A stretch of 64,000 bases of DNA. It comes from Desmodus rotundus (lineage: Eukaryota; Chordata; Mammalia; Chiroptera; Phyllostomidae). Every line of letters starts with the position of its first letter. The first letter of the stretch is position 1. The position numbers were made by a program, and so were the translations under genes. Location of the stretch: the NCBI RefSeq assembly GCF_022682495.2, contig NC_071388.1:30240139-30304138 (forward strand), written 5' to 3'. Of the stretch, positions 20,507 through 33,459 are shown piece after piece. Under the pieces are notes generated by a model. That model saw nothing but the letters and a program-made list of their open reading frames with translations. It did not search any database and had not been told where the DNA came from.

Positions 20507-21767
20507 CTGGAAAATACAAGATGAAGGAGAGTGTAAGTTAATTCCTTGTGAAATTTTTAAAAACATCTAAAAGAATAAAGGCAAGCTTTACTCAGACTTA
20601 CAAAAAATAGTTCTAGGTTTAAAACAATCTATTTGGTGACATATATACTTTATTTTGCCTCTTCCTGCTTTAGAAAATGGTGAAAAAAGAATGATTATGT
20701 AATTCTCTTTACCCTAAAAGCTATAAATCTTACATTAACAACATCCACATGATAACCAACTGGTTAAAAGTGCGTTTAGAATGTGCACTGTGTAATTAAC
20801 TAGCCTTGAAATTAAGGGGGAAACAAACACGCAGCTAAAGATAGAGATGATTTATTACAAGCCACTGGAGCGCACACTTGAGTCACTCAGGACCTGAAAA
20901 GAGAATTCAAGCCGTTGAAACCACTGTTAATGCTCTTAAAGCTTATCATCCACTAGATGGCCCCATAAAATCATGCTGCATTTGAGGACAAGGAAAATCC
21001 AAATCCTATCAAAGCATTTTAATGATGTTAAACTGCTATTCTTCACACAAGCTTAATCCAAGGGTCAGTGAAGCATCCTCACCAATTCTGCCCTGCCCTG
21101 CTCTCCCTCCGTCAGCCCACCAAGTTAAGCAGACAGAACACGTAACTTAAATCTCAAGATTTATCACAGAACATGAATAAAAATATAAATGCAGATAACT
21201 TTAAATCACAAGCTGTATAAAGCCTATGCTTTACACCAAAATTCTGATAAAAAGCATGGCATTGCCTAATACCTGTGCTAAATGCTACTTTTTCAAACTG
21301 AACCAGTTGGCTGTCGAATCAAAGCCCTCACAAGATACAAACAGCTGTATAGCTTAAAAGGCATCATACTAGGTGAACAATTTATTATGTTATAAACGTG
21401 TATACGTATGCATAAGTATATATAAAATTTGTCATATTCTGGACAATGCATACTGTTACTTTCTGGATATTTGTAAACAAACTTCTAGGTATTAGTAACA
21501 TATGTGTATAATATTCGAATGAAAAGCTGTTTCTTTCTAAAGTAACATATAACCGACGTAAGAACTATCTCAAGGTGGCACACAGTGAATGAAAGATTCC
21601 ACATCCGGTCTTGAGCAGGAATTATTTTACACACAACGCACAGCAAATTGTTTGGCATCTGACTTTGGGTTGATTCCATCAATTTCTTAGCAAAAAACAG
21701 TAACAAACCAAATACATGATGCCTCAAAGAAGATAAAAACAAAGCACAAATTACATTATTTATTTAC
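20507..21767 (-). other. GOLIM4: GOLIM4 intron 2
   Basis: 1,261 bases, A/T-rich, with no repeat I can name. Confidence 0.85.
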
Positions 21768-21842
21768 CTTCCTTTGCTTTCTTATGTTCAAGTCTTTCTT
21801 TTTGCAAGGATTTTTCTAATCTTGATCTGTGTTCATACACAA
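21768..21842 (-). CDS. GOLIM4: GOLIM4 exon 2: proximal coiled-coil stalk
   Basis: Codes for residues 63-87 plus the first base of 88. The acceptor is TTTTTCAG and the exon opens with TT, completing the valine codon begun in exon 1; the peptide then reads VYEHRSRLEKSLQKERLEHK and on to AKE. It ends GAAG before GTAAAT (phase 1). It is Lys/Glu-rich, with heptad-like spacing expected of the lumenal stalk. It follows a 35,270-base first intron. The family literature places Golgi and endosome cycling signals in this membrane-proximal stalk. Too short to stand out as an open frame; found by phase and similarity. Confidence 0.96.
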
Positions 21843-24369
21843 CTGAAAAAAAGAAGAGTTAAAACTTGTATTCAAAGAATTAAAAATTCTACAGTAAAAT
21901 TAACATCAATGTTTAAAACAGAAGGAAAACAGAGTCTTTTCACAATTAAAACAAAAATGTATGTGTTTATAACTTCCACATTCTGGAGAAAAAATCGATG
22001 TTATAACTGATCTAACTCTGGGCCTACTCCTGTGCAGCTTGCCCCTTGACTGGATCAGCACTCTGGACGCAGCTGCCACCTTCTTTGCCAGCAACTGTTC
22101 CTTCTCTTGCTCCTTAAATGAGCGTCTCTGTGAGGTTCCATGTCTCTTCCGGGGCAACTTGTCCACTCGCACGGTTTCAACCACCACCTGCATAGCATGT
22201 ACCCGCACATCTCTATTTCTAACTTCCGCCCCTCTCTGGGACTGGGAGAGTGTTCCCTAAAAGCCTGCAGGGTGTTTCCACCCAGAAACGCCTGAGCACT
22301 GTCATGCTAACACAATCTGAATTTAAATGAGGGCTGCTGTGTGTCGGTGAGAAAACCTGAGCAGCTACCATGGAATGAAAAAGAAGGTGTACGTCCCCAC
22401 CTTCAAGGAAAATATCGGCGAGAGAGCCACAGAAATGAAGGAAAGACAGGGATGTGCTCTGAATGGGAGAGGAGTGAGGGAGGACTTTCCAGAAGAGGTG
22501 ACTTCTTGGCGCTTTGACAGCAAAGAGCAGTTTGGAGACGGGGGCACTACACGAGGGAGGACTTCTGGAAGGCGTCCCAGGGACAACGGCCCAGAGGTGT
22601 GAGACTAGACAAGAAGTGGTTCCACTCCAAAAGCTTGGTTGCAAGTCCACTGGTGAGCAATCGCGTTTGTTCCAACATCAGTGTACGTATGGTATTTAAG
22701 TCCCTCGGCCAACTTCTAAAAGCCTACTAACACCAAACATCCTCGGATCGGTACTAACACCACCATCTTGTATGATGTTTGGGGTGAAGCAGGGAAAACT
22801 GCTATTTTATAACCACACTAAAGCCAAGCCCTGAAATGCAGGCTCACAGTCTTGGGGAATTTCAGTCAGGTTGGGGAAACTTACAGGAAACGGACAAATA
22901 CAATGCTATCATAATATGACAGAGGCAAGAACAGGATGCCGAAGGAACACCCGAGGTCCCCGGCTGGGAGGAAAACCGCCCTCAACTCCAATCCACCGGC
23001 CAAAGCTCCCACAGTCTGGGCAGAACATCACAAGAGCATGAACACGCCAGTTAAAAGGGAATCTTGGTGCACTAAGTGGACACAATACAGGCAATTTCAA
23101 CAAGCATGTGCATTACCTTCAAAGAAAGAAACAGGCAAAGTAGTCAAGACCTTGCTCCAATATAACTAAAGAGGCAGCCGGGGCTCCTGAGAATGTCAGG
23201 TCCACTAGGGTTAACAATTCCAGCCTAGAAGCCCCCATAATTAAAAAAAAAGAAAAGAAACCTGCAGTATAGTCAAGAGCGTGTGTGTTACTGGACCGCT
23301 CACCACCCAGCCCCAACCACCTCGGACCCCACCTAGTAAATATTATTGTGGCAGAATAGGATCGGGGGGGGAAGCTGCATTTGCAACGTCCAGTACTGTG
23401 AAATTCTTTTGGACTGGATAATGGACAGCAGTGACCACCGCACACTCACTGTGGCAAACTCAGTGTTGTACGGGACTCAATGATCAGTAATAATTATCTT
23501 TGGCTTGGGGAGCAGAAAACTCATCTTCAGTAAAAGCGGAGTGCCCGATAGATTACACTAAATAGACAGGGAGTGTGGGGGGTGGGGTGAGGGACCCCGG
23601 GGTGGGGCAGTGGGAGACGGCAATCCCTTCTTTATTCTCTTCCCTGCAGTGCAGCCAGGAAGATAATGGGCCAACAGCTGGTCCCTGGAATCCATTTATC
23701 ACAAGGAATCACACAACTGTCTGTGACAGTTTTACACTCAATGGGAATTTATATATTCAACATATTAACAGTCGTGTGTCTTGAGAGCCAGGAGACCCTA
23801 GGGTACACAGTTATAAACTTTCATAAATCACCTTAAGAGATGCTATACGATGCCCACAAAGAGGCAACATATTTGTGGATTTCGGCCCACATACAAAGGT
23901 CTTGGGAGATCTGAGACATATTCATAAATAATAAAATGGCGTCATAACAGAGCTAAGGCAAGAGAATGTGTTTTGGCAAACGTAGTGGAAAAAAGGATGT
24001 GATAAACAGGAATAGAAGATATATGTAGAAACAATGAGGTAATTGCAATATTAATGTTTTTTTACTTAGCACCGGTCAAGCCATTATCACAGCATCAGCT
24101 TCTAGTCCTGATGTAACGTGGTGTAAGAGGTGGGGACGACCACCCACCGAGGGCCAGGGCGAGGGTGAAAGAGCAGCAGAGACTGGCGGGAAGTAGAAGT
24201 GTGTTCTCATCAGGCTTGGGGTGGGGGAAGAAAACAAACAAATGAACAAAAAACTGAACAGGAGCCCCAAACTGGGAGCTGAGAGAACCATATGAGGTAA
24301 AAGACAGTGAGTGAAAATTAATCCGTAGAGTTGGGAATCTGGAAAGAGGGGAGAGGGAGAGAGGCAGGA

Positions 24370-24605
24370 GGTAATACAGCAGCTGAGAGCACAGACTTGG
24401 ATCTGAGTTCAGATCCCAGCTCCATCCTTCGAGGGGCAGGTTGCTGAGCTTCTTTCTACTTTGTACTTCAGTTTCTGTATATGCTGTGTGGTGATAAGAA
24501 TAGCAGCTATCTCTTTGGGTGGATGTCAGGGTTAAATGAGTTAATATAGGTCAAGTGCTTAGAACACTGCCTGGCACAGAGTAAATGCCAGAAAATACGA
24601 AAATA
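24370..24605 (+). repeat. MIR SINE, nearly full length
   Basis: Reads in order GAGAGCACAGACTTGGATCT, a TTCAGATCCCAGCTCC B-box-like region, CTTCAGTTTCTGTATAT, GGGTTAAATGAGTTAATA and AGAACACTGCCTGGCACAG, matching sense MIR. Confidence 0.85.
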
Positions 24606-26534
24606 TTTTTCACTTATCAGCTGTGATGGCTTAAAACGGCCAGAGAGGAAATCAGGTGACACCTCTCAACCCTAAGGTTAAAATCTAATAATAACAAAGT
24701 TAAAATATTTTTTTTCAAAAAGGTATTAGATCTTGATTTCAGTTTGCTTTAATTTTTTGAAAAAATTAACTTAAAAAAGACAAAGCAAATAATCACTCCA
24801 ATAGCTTCATAAGCTAATTTTTTAATAAAAATTAAGTGACAGTAAAACAAACCAGACAGAATCTGTGTCCTTGCAGCTCTTCTAGAAAATGCCCCCATCA
24901 ATTAAACTCACACACATACTACCTTTAATTCTTTCAAAATGCATTCTCCAGGCTTTCGAGCTAGTGATTTATCTAGATAGCTTTACTGTTTCGCTTACAA
25001 GGAGGACTGCCAATCAATCCTTGTCACCTATCTCTATTTTCCTACTTCCACTGTGAGTCAAGGGCATCAGTCAAGACAAACTGATACTGCTAGAAACTTC
25101 GCAAAGAAATGGTGTATAATGATATTTTCATGGCAACAAATTAAGTTTAAGGGAGAAAAGTACAAAAATGCAACAGTTCAATCTTGGCATTCAGGATCTT
25201 TATTGCAGAGTAACGCTGTAACGGGGACAGGGTTTGAATCACAAGAGCTCATCAGAAAAAGAGGAAAATCCATAATACTCGTTATCTGCTTACTGAAAAG
25301 AAGTTTAATATTTCCCATTCAGTCGAGAAAGGAAATAGGTTTTATTCCATCTTAAAGTCCTCAAGAGTTTAAAAACACATCAGCTTCCTACAGCAATTTC
25401 CCATTTTAACTTTGACTTCCATCTGAAAGTCACGAGAGAAATTAGCTGTATACACCCACTTATGGGCAAAATACATATCCAAAATATATTTCGGGGCAAA
25501 CTACTCCAGTTCAGAATTAGAAAGCAACACTAAAATTAGACAGAAAACGCGGCTGAATGTTTTAATACTTTAAGCCAAGAGAGGGCGATCTTTCCTTGGC
25601 AGAAGCAACAACAGCCTAGGAAATGTAGCTTTCAGTACTGACAACATAAAGTTTTATCTTTATTCTTTTAAAATAAATAAATAAAAACAATTTTGAAGCT
25701 TGATATGAAAGTCACACAATTCAACTTGTAAAAATATTAAGATTTGCAAGTAACTTTGTCATTTGACATATAAAATTAAAATAAACAAATCTGTGCTTTC
25801 GGTAATGGTGGGGGAAGATTTTTAAGTAGGATAGTAACGCTATGACAAAAAAGGAAAATAAACTGAAATCAATATAGTACTTTTGAGGTCTTGTTTTGTA
25901 GGCCTAAAATCGTAGATATTCATTTTAGTCTTTAAAAACAGTTGTGGTTCTAACCCCCAGAAGTGGCGTGAAGGCCAGCCACTACCCACCCCCTCCTCTG
26001 TAGGAGGAGATGGGCATTATGAAGACCACAACATAGATGGAGTTTTCCAATTATCCTTCCTTCCTTCTTTCATACTTACTTCATAACAAATCTGAGAAAG
26101 AACACAGATCTCCGTAGAAAACAACCCACATCCAACAACTAAAAGGAAAAAGAAGGGAGACAACTAATGCCACTTTGAGGACCTCACTGGACCATCCCTC
26201 CAGCCCCCGTGAGTAGGCAAGGGCTCCCCAAGGCTGTCTTCACTATCTCCCCAATCCGACTCTTTTGACAGTTTCCTCGAATTCTGCGTCCACCTTCCTA
26301 ACTGCACACTTAACCCGCATCCATCTTCATACCCTCTCACACACAACTCCTATACACCGGTAAGTCCAGTTCTTGTCTCCCACTCAATCCCAGCTGTTCA
26401 TCTTCCAGTAAATTCCACCTTTCCAGTCTGCTTGACAATTTACAGCTGAATTTAATGATTAATTTAACCTTTTTTATGGGTAGCTCCCTTTACTAAATCA
26501 TATATCCACATTCCAAGACTGGGGACAAACCTTC

Positions 26535-27300
26535 CAATGGCTTCTCATTATTGAGTAAAACCCGAAGTCCTCTCATGGCTTCACCTGATTGTCCATCCTG
26601 CTCCAGCCACAGCAGCCTCCTTGCTACTCTGAGAAGGAGCCAGGCACGCTTTCACCTCAGCACCTCAGACTGCCTCTTCCTGGTGCGTCCTTCTCCAGGT
26701 GCCTGTGCAACTGGCTTCCCCACCTTCTTCAGGTCTCTACCCTCTCGGCCAGTCCTTTCCTGGACAACCTGCTTTAAACTGCACCCTGCTTCCCACCCTC
26801 ACCACTTCCAGTTTCCTTTCCAACTTCATTCTTCTCTAGCACTTAACATTCTACAACTTTTTTTTTTTTTTTTTACTGATTTGTCTTATTTATTGTTCTT
26901 CTATCCCACTAGGATATACGGTCAGTCAGGGCAAGAATTTCTGGTTTGGCCCTGGCCGGTGTGGCTCAGTTGGTTGGAGCATGGTCCCCTAACCTAAAGG
27001 TTGTGGGTTTGATTCCTGGTCTGGGCACATACCTAGGTTGTGGGTTCAATCCCTGGTTCAGGCACGCACCATCCCCCGGCCAGGCACAAGCGGGAGGCAA
27101 CCGATAGATGCTTCTGTCTGGCATCAATGTTTCTTTCCCCCTTCCTCTCTCACTGAAGACAATGAAAAAAATGTCCTCGGGTGAGGATTAAAAAGAAAAG
27201 AATTTCTGGTTTGTTTTATTTTACCATTGTATCCCCAGTAAAGTGACTATAAGCACTGAATAGGTAACAAATAAATGAATAAACAAATAAACGAACGACA
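26535..27300 (+). repeat. L2 LINE 3' end, split by a VES SINE
   Basis: CCTTCCAATGGCTTCTCATT, CTTTCACCTCAGCACC, GTGCAACTGGCTTCCCC, then TTATTTATTGTTCTTCTATC before the SINE, and CATTGTATCCCCAGTAAAG with AATAAATGAATAAAC after it. This follows the 3' end of L2 in order, and the two halves continue each other across 26949-27197. Confidence 0.75.
26949..27197 (+). repeat. VES-like SINE with perfect 16-base target duplication
   Basis: Starts GCCCTGGCCGGTGTGGCTCA, has GGTTTGATTCCTGG as B box, a partly duplicated middle (two ggttgtgggtt-type segments), a CCCCCTTCCTCTCTC block and an A-rich tail. AAGAATTTCTGGTTTG occurs exactly on both sides (26933-26948 and 27198-27213), showing LINE-type retrotransposition into the older L2. 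Confidence 0.92.
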
Positions 27301-28984
27301 CGTGCCTTGAAGGATGGGATTGGCCGTCTTCTTTTCCTTTCTCTTCCGTGCCCCAAACCCTCACTACCACCTCAGTCCCGATCCGCAGTTCCTACTGTCT
27401 AGTGGTAGTCAGTACTTTTGTTAAATGAATGAGAGCATTTAGAAAATATTTCATTCTTTTCCTCACTTGCCTGCCATCCTTTATGACCCAGCACTTTTAA
27501 ACTGAACTTCCACATTTGTTGGCTCATTAGTATCACACATCCCAGAGACTAAACAGATAATAGAACAGAGATTGAACATGAATGTATCTGTTGATGGACA
27601 GGCTCGTAAGATTAGCAGTAGTTAAATCATAGCCCTGAAATACAGCTTTCAGAATGCTGAGAGACTGAAGAACCGTCTGATTAGGTATTTTTCTACCACA
27701 TGGCAACTGAAGTATTATTTTACTGCACAATAAAGTGTTATTTTTAACTTTGCTATGCATACAGTTCACAAAGTCATTTAAATGGAAATTTTAACCATGA
27801 TTTGAATTGGTGCTTAACTGCCTTTTCTATTTTGGATAAACCTATACTGAGGCTTGCTTTCATGATACCACCTAATCGAGATTTGGCTCTTTCAAACAAG
27901 TACTGTATTAGCCGACTTAAGCTATACTTCATACAAGTCTTCTTTTTGGCATGCTTCCAAAGTGAGGAGCCACTAATAATCATTATTATGAGATGAATCT
28001 ATTCACTCCTCATGAAAGGATTCTTCCCTTAGCTGCTCAGAGCAATTACACTACAGCCCAGCAGGGTTCCAGGCACCTCCAGAGACACTGAAGTGTGGTA
28101 TTTACTCTTATAAAAAGCTTATAATCAATTAATTCAGGTTGTGAGAAGGGGCTACCACAGGTAAAACAGTCAGAAGACAGAGATCGCCACAGGCTAGGCG
28201 AACTGGAGTGATACAATGACCTGCCGAATCAGCCGATCTTTAAACGTAATCTCTTTGCAAGCAGAGAGGAAAATGACCCGCCTGTCCCACAGAGGTGCTG
28301 CACTCCACAAAGCAAAACTAACATGTAAAAGCATGTATGCATGTATATGGAAACTTCAGGAACCACACTAATAGAAGCAAACGTTATTCTAAGATTGGAT
28401 GTAAGTAAGCAGACCCTGTACAGCACCAGCCTCCTTATCCAGCAGCTGGACCTCACCTGGAGAGCATCATAGTGTTTCAGGAAATAATGCGTGAGGGAGA
28501 ATCCGAGAAAGAGGACTGGATTTCTGGTCACCCAAAATTGATAAAACAATGTATGAGAATGCCCTTGAGATGCACTAAAGCATGAGAAAGAACACTGGTT
28601 TGATAATGGGACTATGAATTTATTTATCTCTTTTCATAATGCATGTGCTTGAAGCAAACATAAAAGATATTTAATTTTCATAAGTTATCTAGGAATGCCA
28701 GCAAAGAAGCAGCAAACTAAAATCTGGTGCTTGAGTTATCAATCCTAAGAGGTTTTTACAGTGAATAAACCTGAACCCAGAGAATACCCGTGACCTGGGC
28801 AGAAGGAGCCAGGCAGCAATGGGATTCTCCTCCACATCAGTACAGCAGTCCCACCCTCATCCCAACTCCCAAAGTCACATTTTTACCTCCAGACATGTAA
28901 ACAGGCAACATATCTTGGAAAAGGTTTCATACAAATATGGCTTGTAAAGAGATACTATGTAAGATCTCTATGTATTACATCCTG

Positions 28985-30110
28985 AGCAGTTCATTCAACA
29001 AATAAATCATATTCATTGAGCATTTATTATGTGCCAGGCATTGTTCTGACGCATGTCAATACATCATTAGCACAAAAGTAAAAAAAAAATCTACTTCTGG
29101 GAGCTCATATTCTGATAGATATGATAATAAGCTTAGCAGCACATTACAAATTAGTGAGTGTCTCGGTGTGGGGAGCAAGCTATAAGAAATTGGAGGTGTG
29201 GGAAGGATGGGTCAGAATTCATTTTTAAACAGTATGGTCAAGGCAGAAAGCACTGGGAAGGCATTTCAGCCAAGACTTGGAAAAAAGTGAAAGACTTAGT
29301 GCTTCAGACATCTAGGGGAATCGGGTGTGGCTAGAAGGAACAGGCAAAGCAATGACCCTGGGGCGCGACCAGACCTGGGGTGCTCTAAGACAAGCAAGAG
29401 GCCACGGTTGCTGAGGCAGAGGGAGCCTGCAAGAACAAAGGGGGAAGGAAGGTGGAAAAGAGGTCAGATAGCGACGGGCCTCCTAGCACCTAGTGAAGAC
29501 TGACTGGCTTTCCCTCTGAGTGAAACGGGGAGCCACTGGAGTGTTCTGAGAAGGAGCATGTGAGGTTGGCTTGGAGTTTAAAATAACGCTCACTCTGACA
29601 GCACTGGGGCAAGTGCAAGCAGGGAACCTAGTTAGGAGCAGGCCCCTGCAGAAATCCAGGCCGGAAGTAATGACGGAAGAAGGCCGTGTGCAAGCTGAGG
29701 CAAATTCTACCTGTGCACTGAAGGTGACACCAGTGCATTTCATCAGCTAAGATGCGGAAGGCCACCGGTGGAGAGGTTTCTGAGGAAGGTCAGGAATAAG
29801 CATTTGCTGATGGCAGGGTGAAGGTAGACTCGCAGAGGTGACATCTGTGTGGATGTTAAAAGATGGCAATGGAGGAAGGACAGAGAAAAATCCAGATAGT
29901 GGAGAGAGAACAGGTAAGAGCCCGGAGACAGAAACAAAAACCACCTGTTTGTGGTGTTCCTGAAGAGTGACCTGGAGTGTCTGTTCGCAGCGGATTCCCG
30001 AATCTACTTGACCAGAATTTCCAGGGCAGGTTCGGCTTGATAATCTGAGTACTTAGCGAGTGTGCCCCCCTCACTGCCTGTGAATTTTTATAGGAGAGTT
30101 CTGGAAACAC
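28985..30110 (+). repeat. Ancient mammalian interspersed repeat, family not assigned
   Basis: CATTTATTATGTGCCAGGCA, then GGGAAGGCATTTCAGCC, CTCTGAGTGAAACGGGGAGC, CCACTGGAGTGTTCTGAG and AGAAATCCAGGCCGG match, in order, a long repeat I recall as widely dispersed in mammals (with "gagtgagatgggaagccattggag"-type motifs). I cannot name the family with confidence. The short open frames within are not genes. Confidence 0.55.
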
Positions 30111-30469
30111 TATGATTAGCTAGGTCAACAGGAAAGTGGGTAATCAGGGTCGGGAGATAAGACCAGACTGCAACTGACTTGATGTACATGGTTATAAAAA
30201 ATAACTTGATGGGTAGAGCAGAAGACAGAGCAGAGAATCTGAGAATGAGTAAAGCTGAATTAGTCAGGTCACTGAAATAACATAAAATAAAGCAACGTGA
30301 AAGTTAAACTTCCATATTGCCCAGATAAAAGATAATATCGGTTTTGTTAATAAGACAACCAATAAAAAATAGGTGATCATTTTTCCAACTGGAATATACT
30401 AAATTTTAGGGAAGTGAAAAGAGTGGGAAGTGACAAAGAATATGAGTAGGCACCTAAAGATATCCTAAT

Positions 30470-31150
30470 GGAAATTATATAGATGAAAAATGGTCAAGAA
30501 AATTAGTCATCAGGGAAATCAAATTGAAATCATAATGTGATACCAATTCTTCCATCAGTATGGCTAAAAAAAAAGAAAAAGAAAGAACCAACAGTCGACA
30601 AAGATGCGGGGAAAGAACCCTCCTCTTTGCTGATGATGTGTAAATTGGCACAACCATTTTGGAAAAGCTGTTCGACAGCATTTACCAGGGCTGAGGAAGG
30701 CATGCTGTGTGGCCTAGGTACCTACCCAGCCAAATGCGTGACATTTAGTCACCAGAAGTCACACAGGAAAACCTTAAGAGCAGTACTATTCATAATAGTC
30801 CCGAGTTGGAAACATGAACATCTAACACAGTAGAATGGGTAAGTAGTAGTTGTTCAAAAAACGAAATACCACTCAGCAATGTGAACAAACTAGATAAAAC
30901 AACATCGGTGAGTTTCACAAACAAAAAGATAAGGGAAGAAACCAGAGAGCAAAGTGGTAGTTACTGAATGATTCTACTCACAAAAAGTTGAAAACAAGTA
31001 AAGCCAGTATGTGGGGCTAGAAGACAGGGTACTGTTCGCAGTGCACGTGGCTGTGGGGGGCGGGCGGGCAAAGGCCGGGAGGAAGCACGAGGGGGCATTC
31101 TGGGCACTGGTGCCGTTCTGATTCTGGGTCTGCACTGTCTGCCTTGTGAA
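30470..31150 (+). repeat. L1M-type LINE 3' region
   Basis: AATCAAATTGAAATCATAAT, GATACCAATTCTTCCATCAG, GTCGACAAAGATGCGGGGAA, CATAATAGTCCCGAGTTGG and GAATGATTCTACTCACA follow the classic order of the end of L1 ORF2 and its 3' UTR. It is old, with many indels. Confidence 0.75.
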
Positions 31151-33332
31151 AGCTCTCTGAGCTTTATACTCAGGGTTCGTGTACTTTCCTGAATGCACGA
31201 CTGTCTCATGAGATCATGGTATGTGCTATGTTCAGTTACATAAGTGAAATAGAACATAAAACATATTTAGACACACCATTTTTTCCTCCATCCATATCTC
31301 CCCAAACAGTTTCATTCACACGCTTCATGTGCAGGTCTAACGTCTGTGTGCTCACCACCTCAGGTCAGCACTTCGGCCCTCTGACAGTCTCTGAGGCCCT
31401 CCCATCTTCACCAGAGACCCAGCCCTGGGAAATCTCTGTCTGCCTCCATCGCTGGAAATGTCCTCAGCTGCAGATATGTGGTGTAAGCTACCATAGCTTA
31501 TTTGCCATTTGCTCTGTAGTGCGTATGTATGCCTTCTGTGGCCCTAATTCCTGATTGTGTCGGGGTGTTTTTTGTTGTTGTGTGTGTGTTGGTAAAAAGG
31601 TTTTTTTATAAAGACATTTTGCATTTGCCATTGTGAGAACACATTCCAGGAACCAAATGCCCACACAATTTTAAATGTTACTACATCCTTTAGAAAAAAA
31701 AGATTTTGTCAGGAGGCCTCCATAAATATCTACCCACATTCAATGAGGTCACTTTGGCCTAATGTGTCTTCCTTACACAGCGCTCTGCTGTTTAAAATGA
31801 AGCAGTCGGGAAAGCACCCAAGTAATAGCAGTGGCTCTGTACTGGCTCCAGTACAACAAGAGCTCCTCTTATCCGAGGGGCAATTCTGCAGCACGAAGAG
31901 AACCGTGCCTTGTAATATTTAAGCATGTGCAGCAATCAATGACAGAGGGGGGCAATGCACAGAAACAAGTATATCCAAGGAAATAAAACCAAAATGCCTG
32001 AGTGACTGGTTCCAAGTGCACTGCGAAAGTGGATGGTGCAAATATTTCCAGCTGAGGGTACTGTGTGAAAGGGGGACCGGGGATGAAGGGAGATGAGGTG
32101 GGGAGCACATTATACCTCCCGCAATGGACACGTTTCAAGTTTGATAGAGACACACGGATAGCACAGAAAAGGGTAACAAGTAATCTAAGAAATACTGAAG
32201 TTGTTGGCAGCTAGATGGTTACCGCTGGGAAGGTCCATGGTCTACTTCATCATCATCGACAGGTCTAAGACCGAACACACAGACCCCTCTAAGGCAAATC
32301 CCAGCCAACCCTCCACAGTCACTTCTTACAGTTCCTGACATTTTCTGTGCCACGGCCACCAGTTACCACGAAGGGATCTGAAAAAGATCGTAGGCTGCGG
32401 GGACAAAGCCGACTCTGGATGTCTAAAACCTCCTTCACCAGTTTGATTGGAATTCTTAGTAATATCCTGCATTCTCTTTTCATTTTTGGACATCTTAAGC
32501 TCTTCTTTGCAATAAAAGTATAAAGTATTCTTTTCTTTCCTCGTATTCGATATAGAAAATGAACATTTCCTGATGCTTTGTTAAGAAGAACACATGGCTC
32601 TAAACAGGAGTATGCCCTGTTCTGCGGTACTGGGCACAGCACTGCAGGGGGTGGGGGGTGGTACAGTGTAATTTCACAAAATCTGGCGACCTTTCTTTAG
32701 CCATCTTCCATGCACAGTACTTAAAAATGGTGTTATATATATGATCTGTATCTGATGAAAATATACATCTGACAAGACTTCATTATAGAATCACAGTAAC
32801 CTTCACAAGATTTTCCTTAGGAAGTCAGTGATCTGTCTAGCAGAAAACACATAGTGGTCATCCATGGGTCCATTTTCCTGTTAGGCTGACATTCCTTACT
32901 GTGATGAAAAACACTAAAAGCAGACCAACAAAAAATTACTGTGATTACAACTGTTCATTCAATACTCAGAGTAAAAAAATAAATAGAAAAAAATTTCAAA
33001 ATTTGGTTTCTTAATGGTTCTATTTTTTCAGAGCATTTTTTCCTGAATTCTGAAAACAAGTATGTGACTTACTATTTACATACCAACTTCTGGTAGAATA
33101 AAAAACCGTTAAAAAGTTTTGTTATGCTTTCTGTATACACAACAAGATACTGCAATGTTGATTAAATAAAGGACAGATTTTTTTTAAACCAAAAAAGGAA
33201 GGACCATTTCTGGTTTTTTTACTTTTTCATATAATTTCTCTAAAACTTAAAATGGAAATAAGAATACATGATGCAAAATACCAACCTAAACAGGTTTACA
33301 AATTTTTAAGTAGGTTAAAAAAAAACTATATA

Positions 33333-33459
33333 CAGTGTACAGCAAAAGTAGGTTTACAGTTGTTCACATGGAAAATACAATAATCAATAAATAATAATCC
33401 AAGAATAAACTCTGTGTTTCATGAGCTCACCACTATAAACCTCCTTTTGCCCCGCCCTG
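33333..33459. mobile_element. 127-bp mariner-type MITE with terminal inverted repeats
   Basis: Left end CAGTGTACAGCAAAAGTAGG and right end (reverse complement) CAGGGCGGGGCAAAAGGAGG are inverted repeats, extending into GTTTACAG versus GTTTATAG. TA lies on both sides (33331-33332 and 33460-33461), the Tc1/mariner target duplication. It has no coding capacity. Confidence 0.8.

Noticed and set aside
22219..22650. 143-codon minus-strand frame
   Set aside because: Low-complexity Ser/Pro composition with an overlapping plus-strand frame and no similarity; the adjacent 21909-22256 frame is the only one with a protein-like look.
30961..31257. 98-codon minus-strand frame
   Set aside because: Overlaps an antisense reading of an L1M 3' region and a GC-rich patch.
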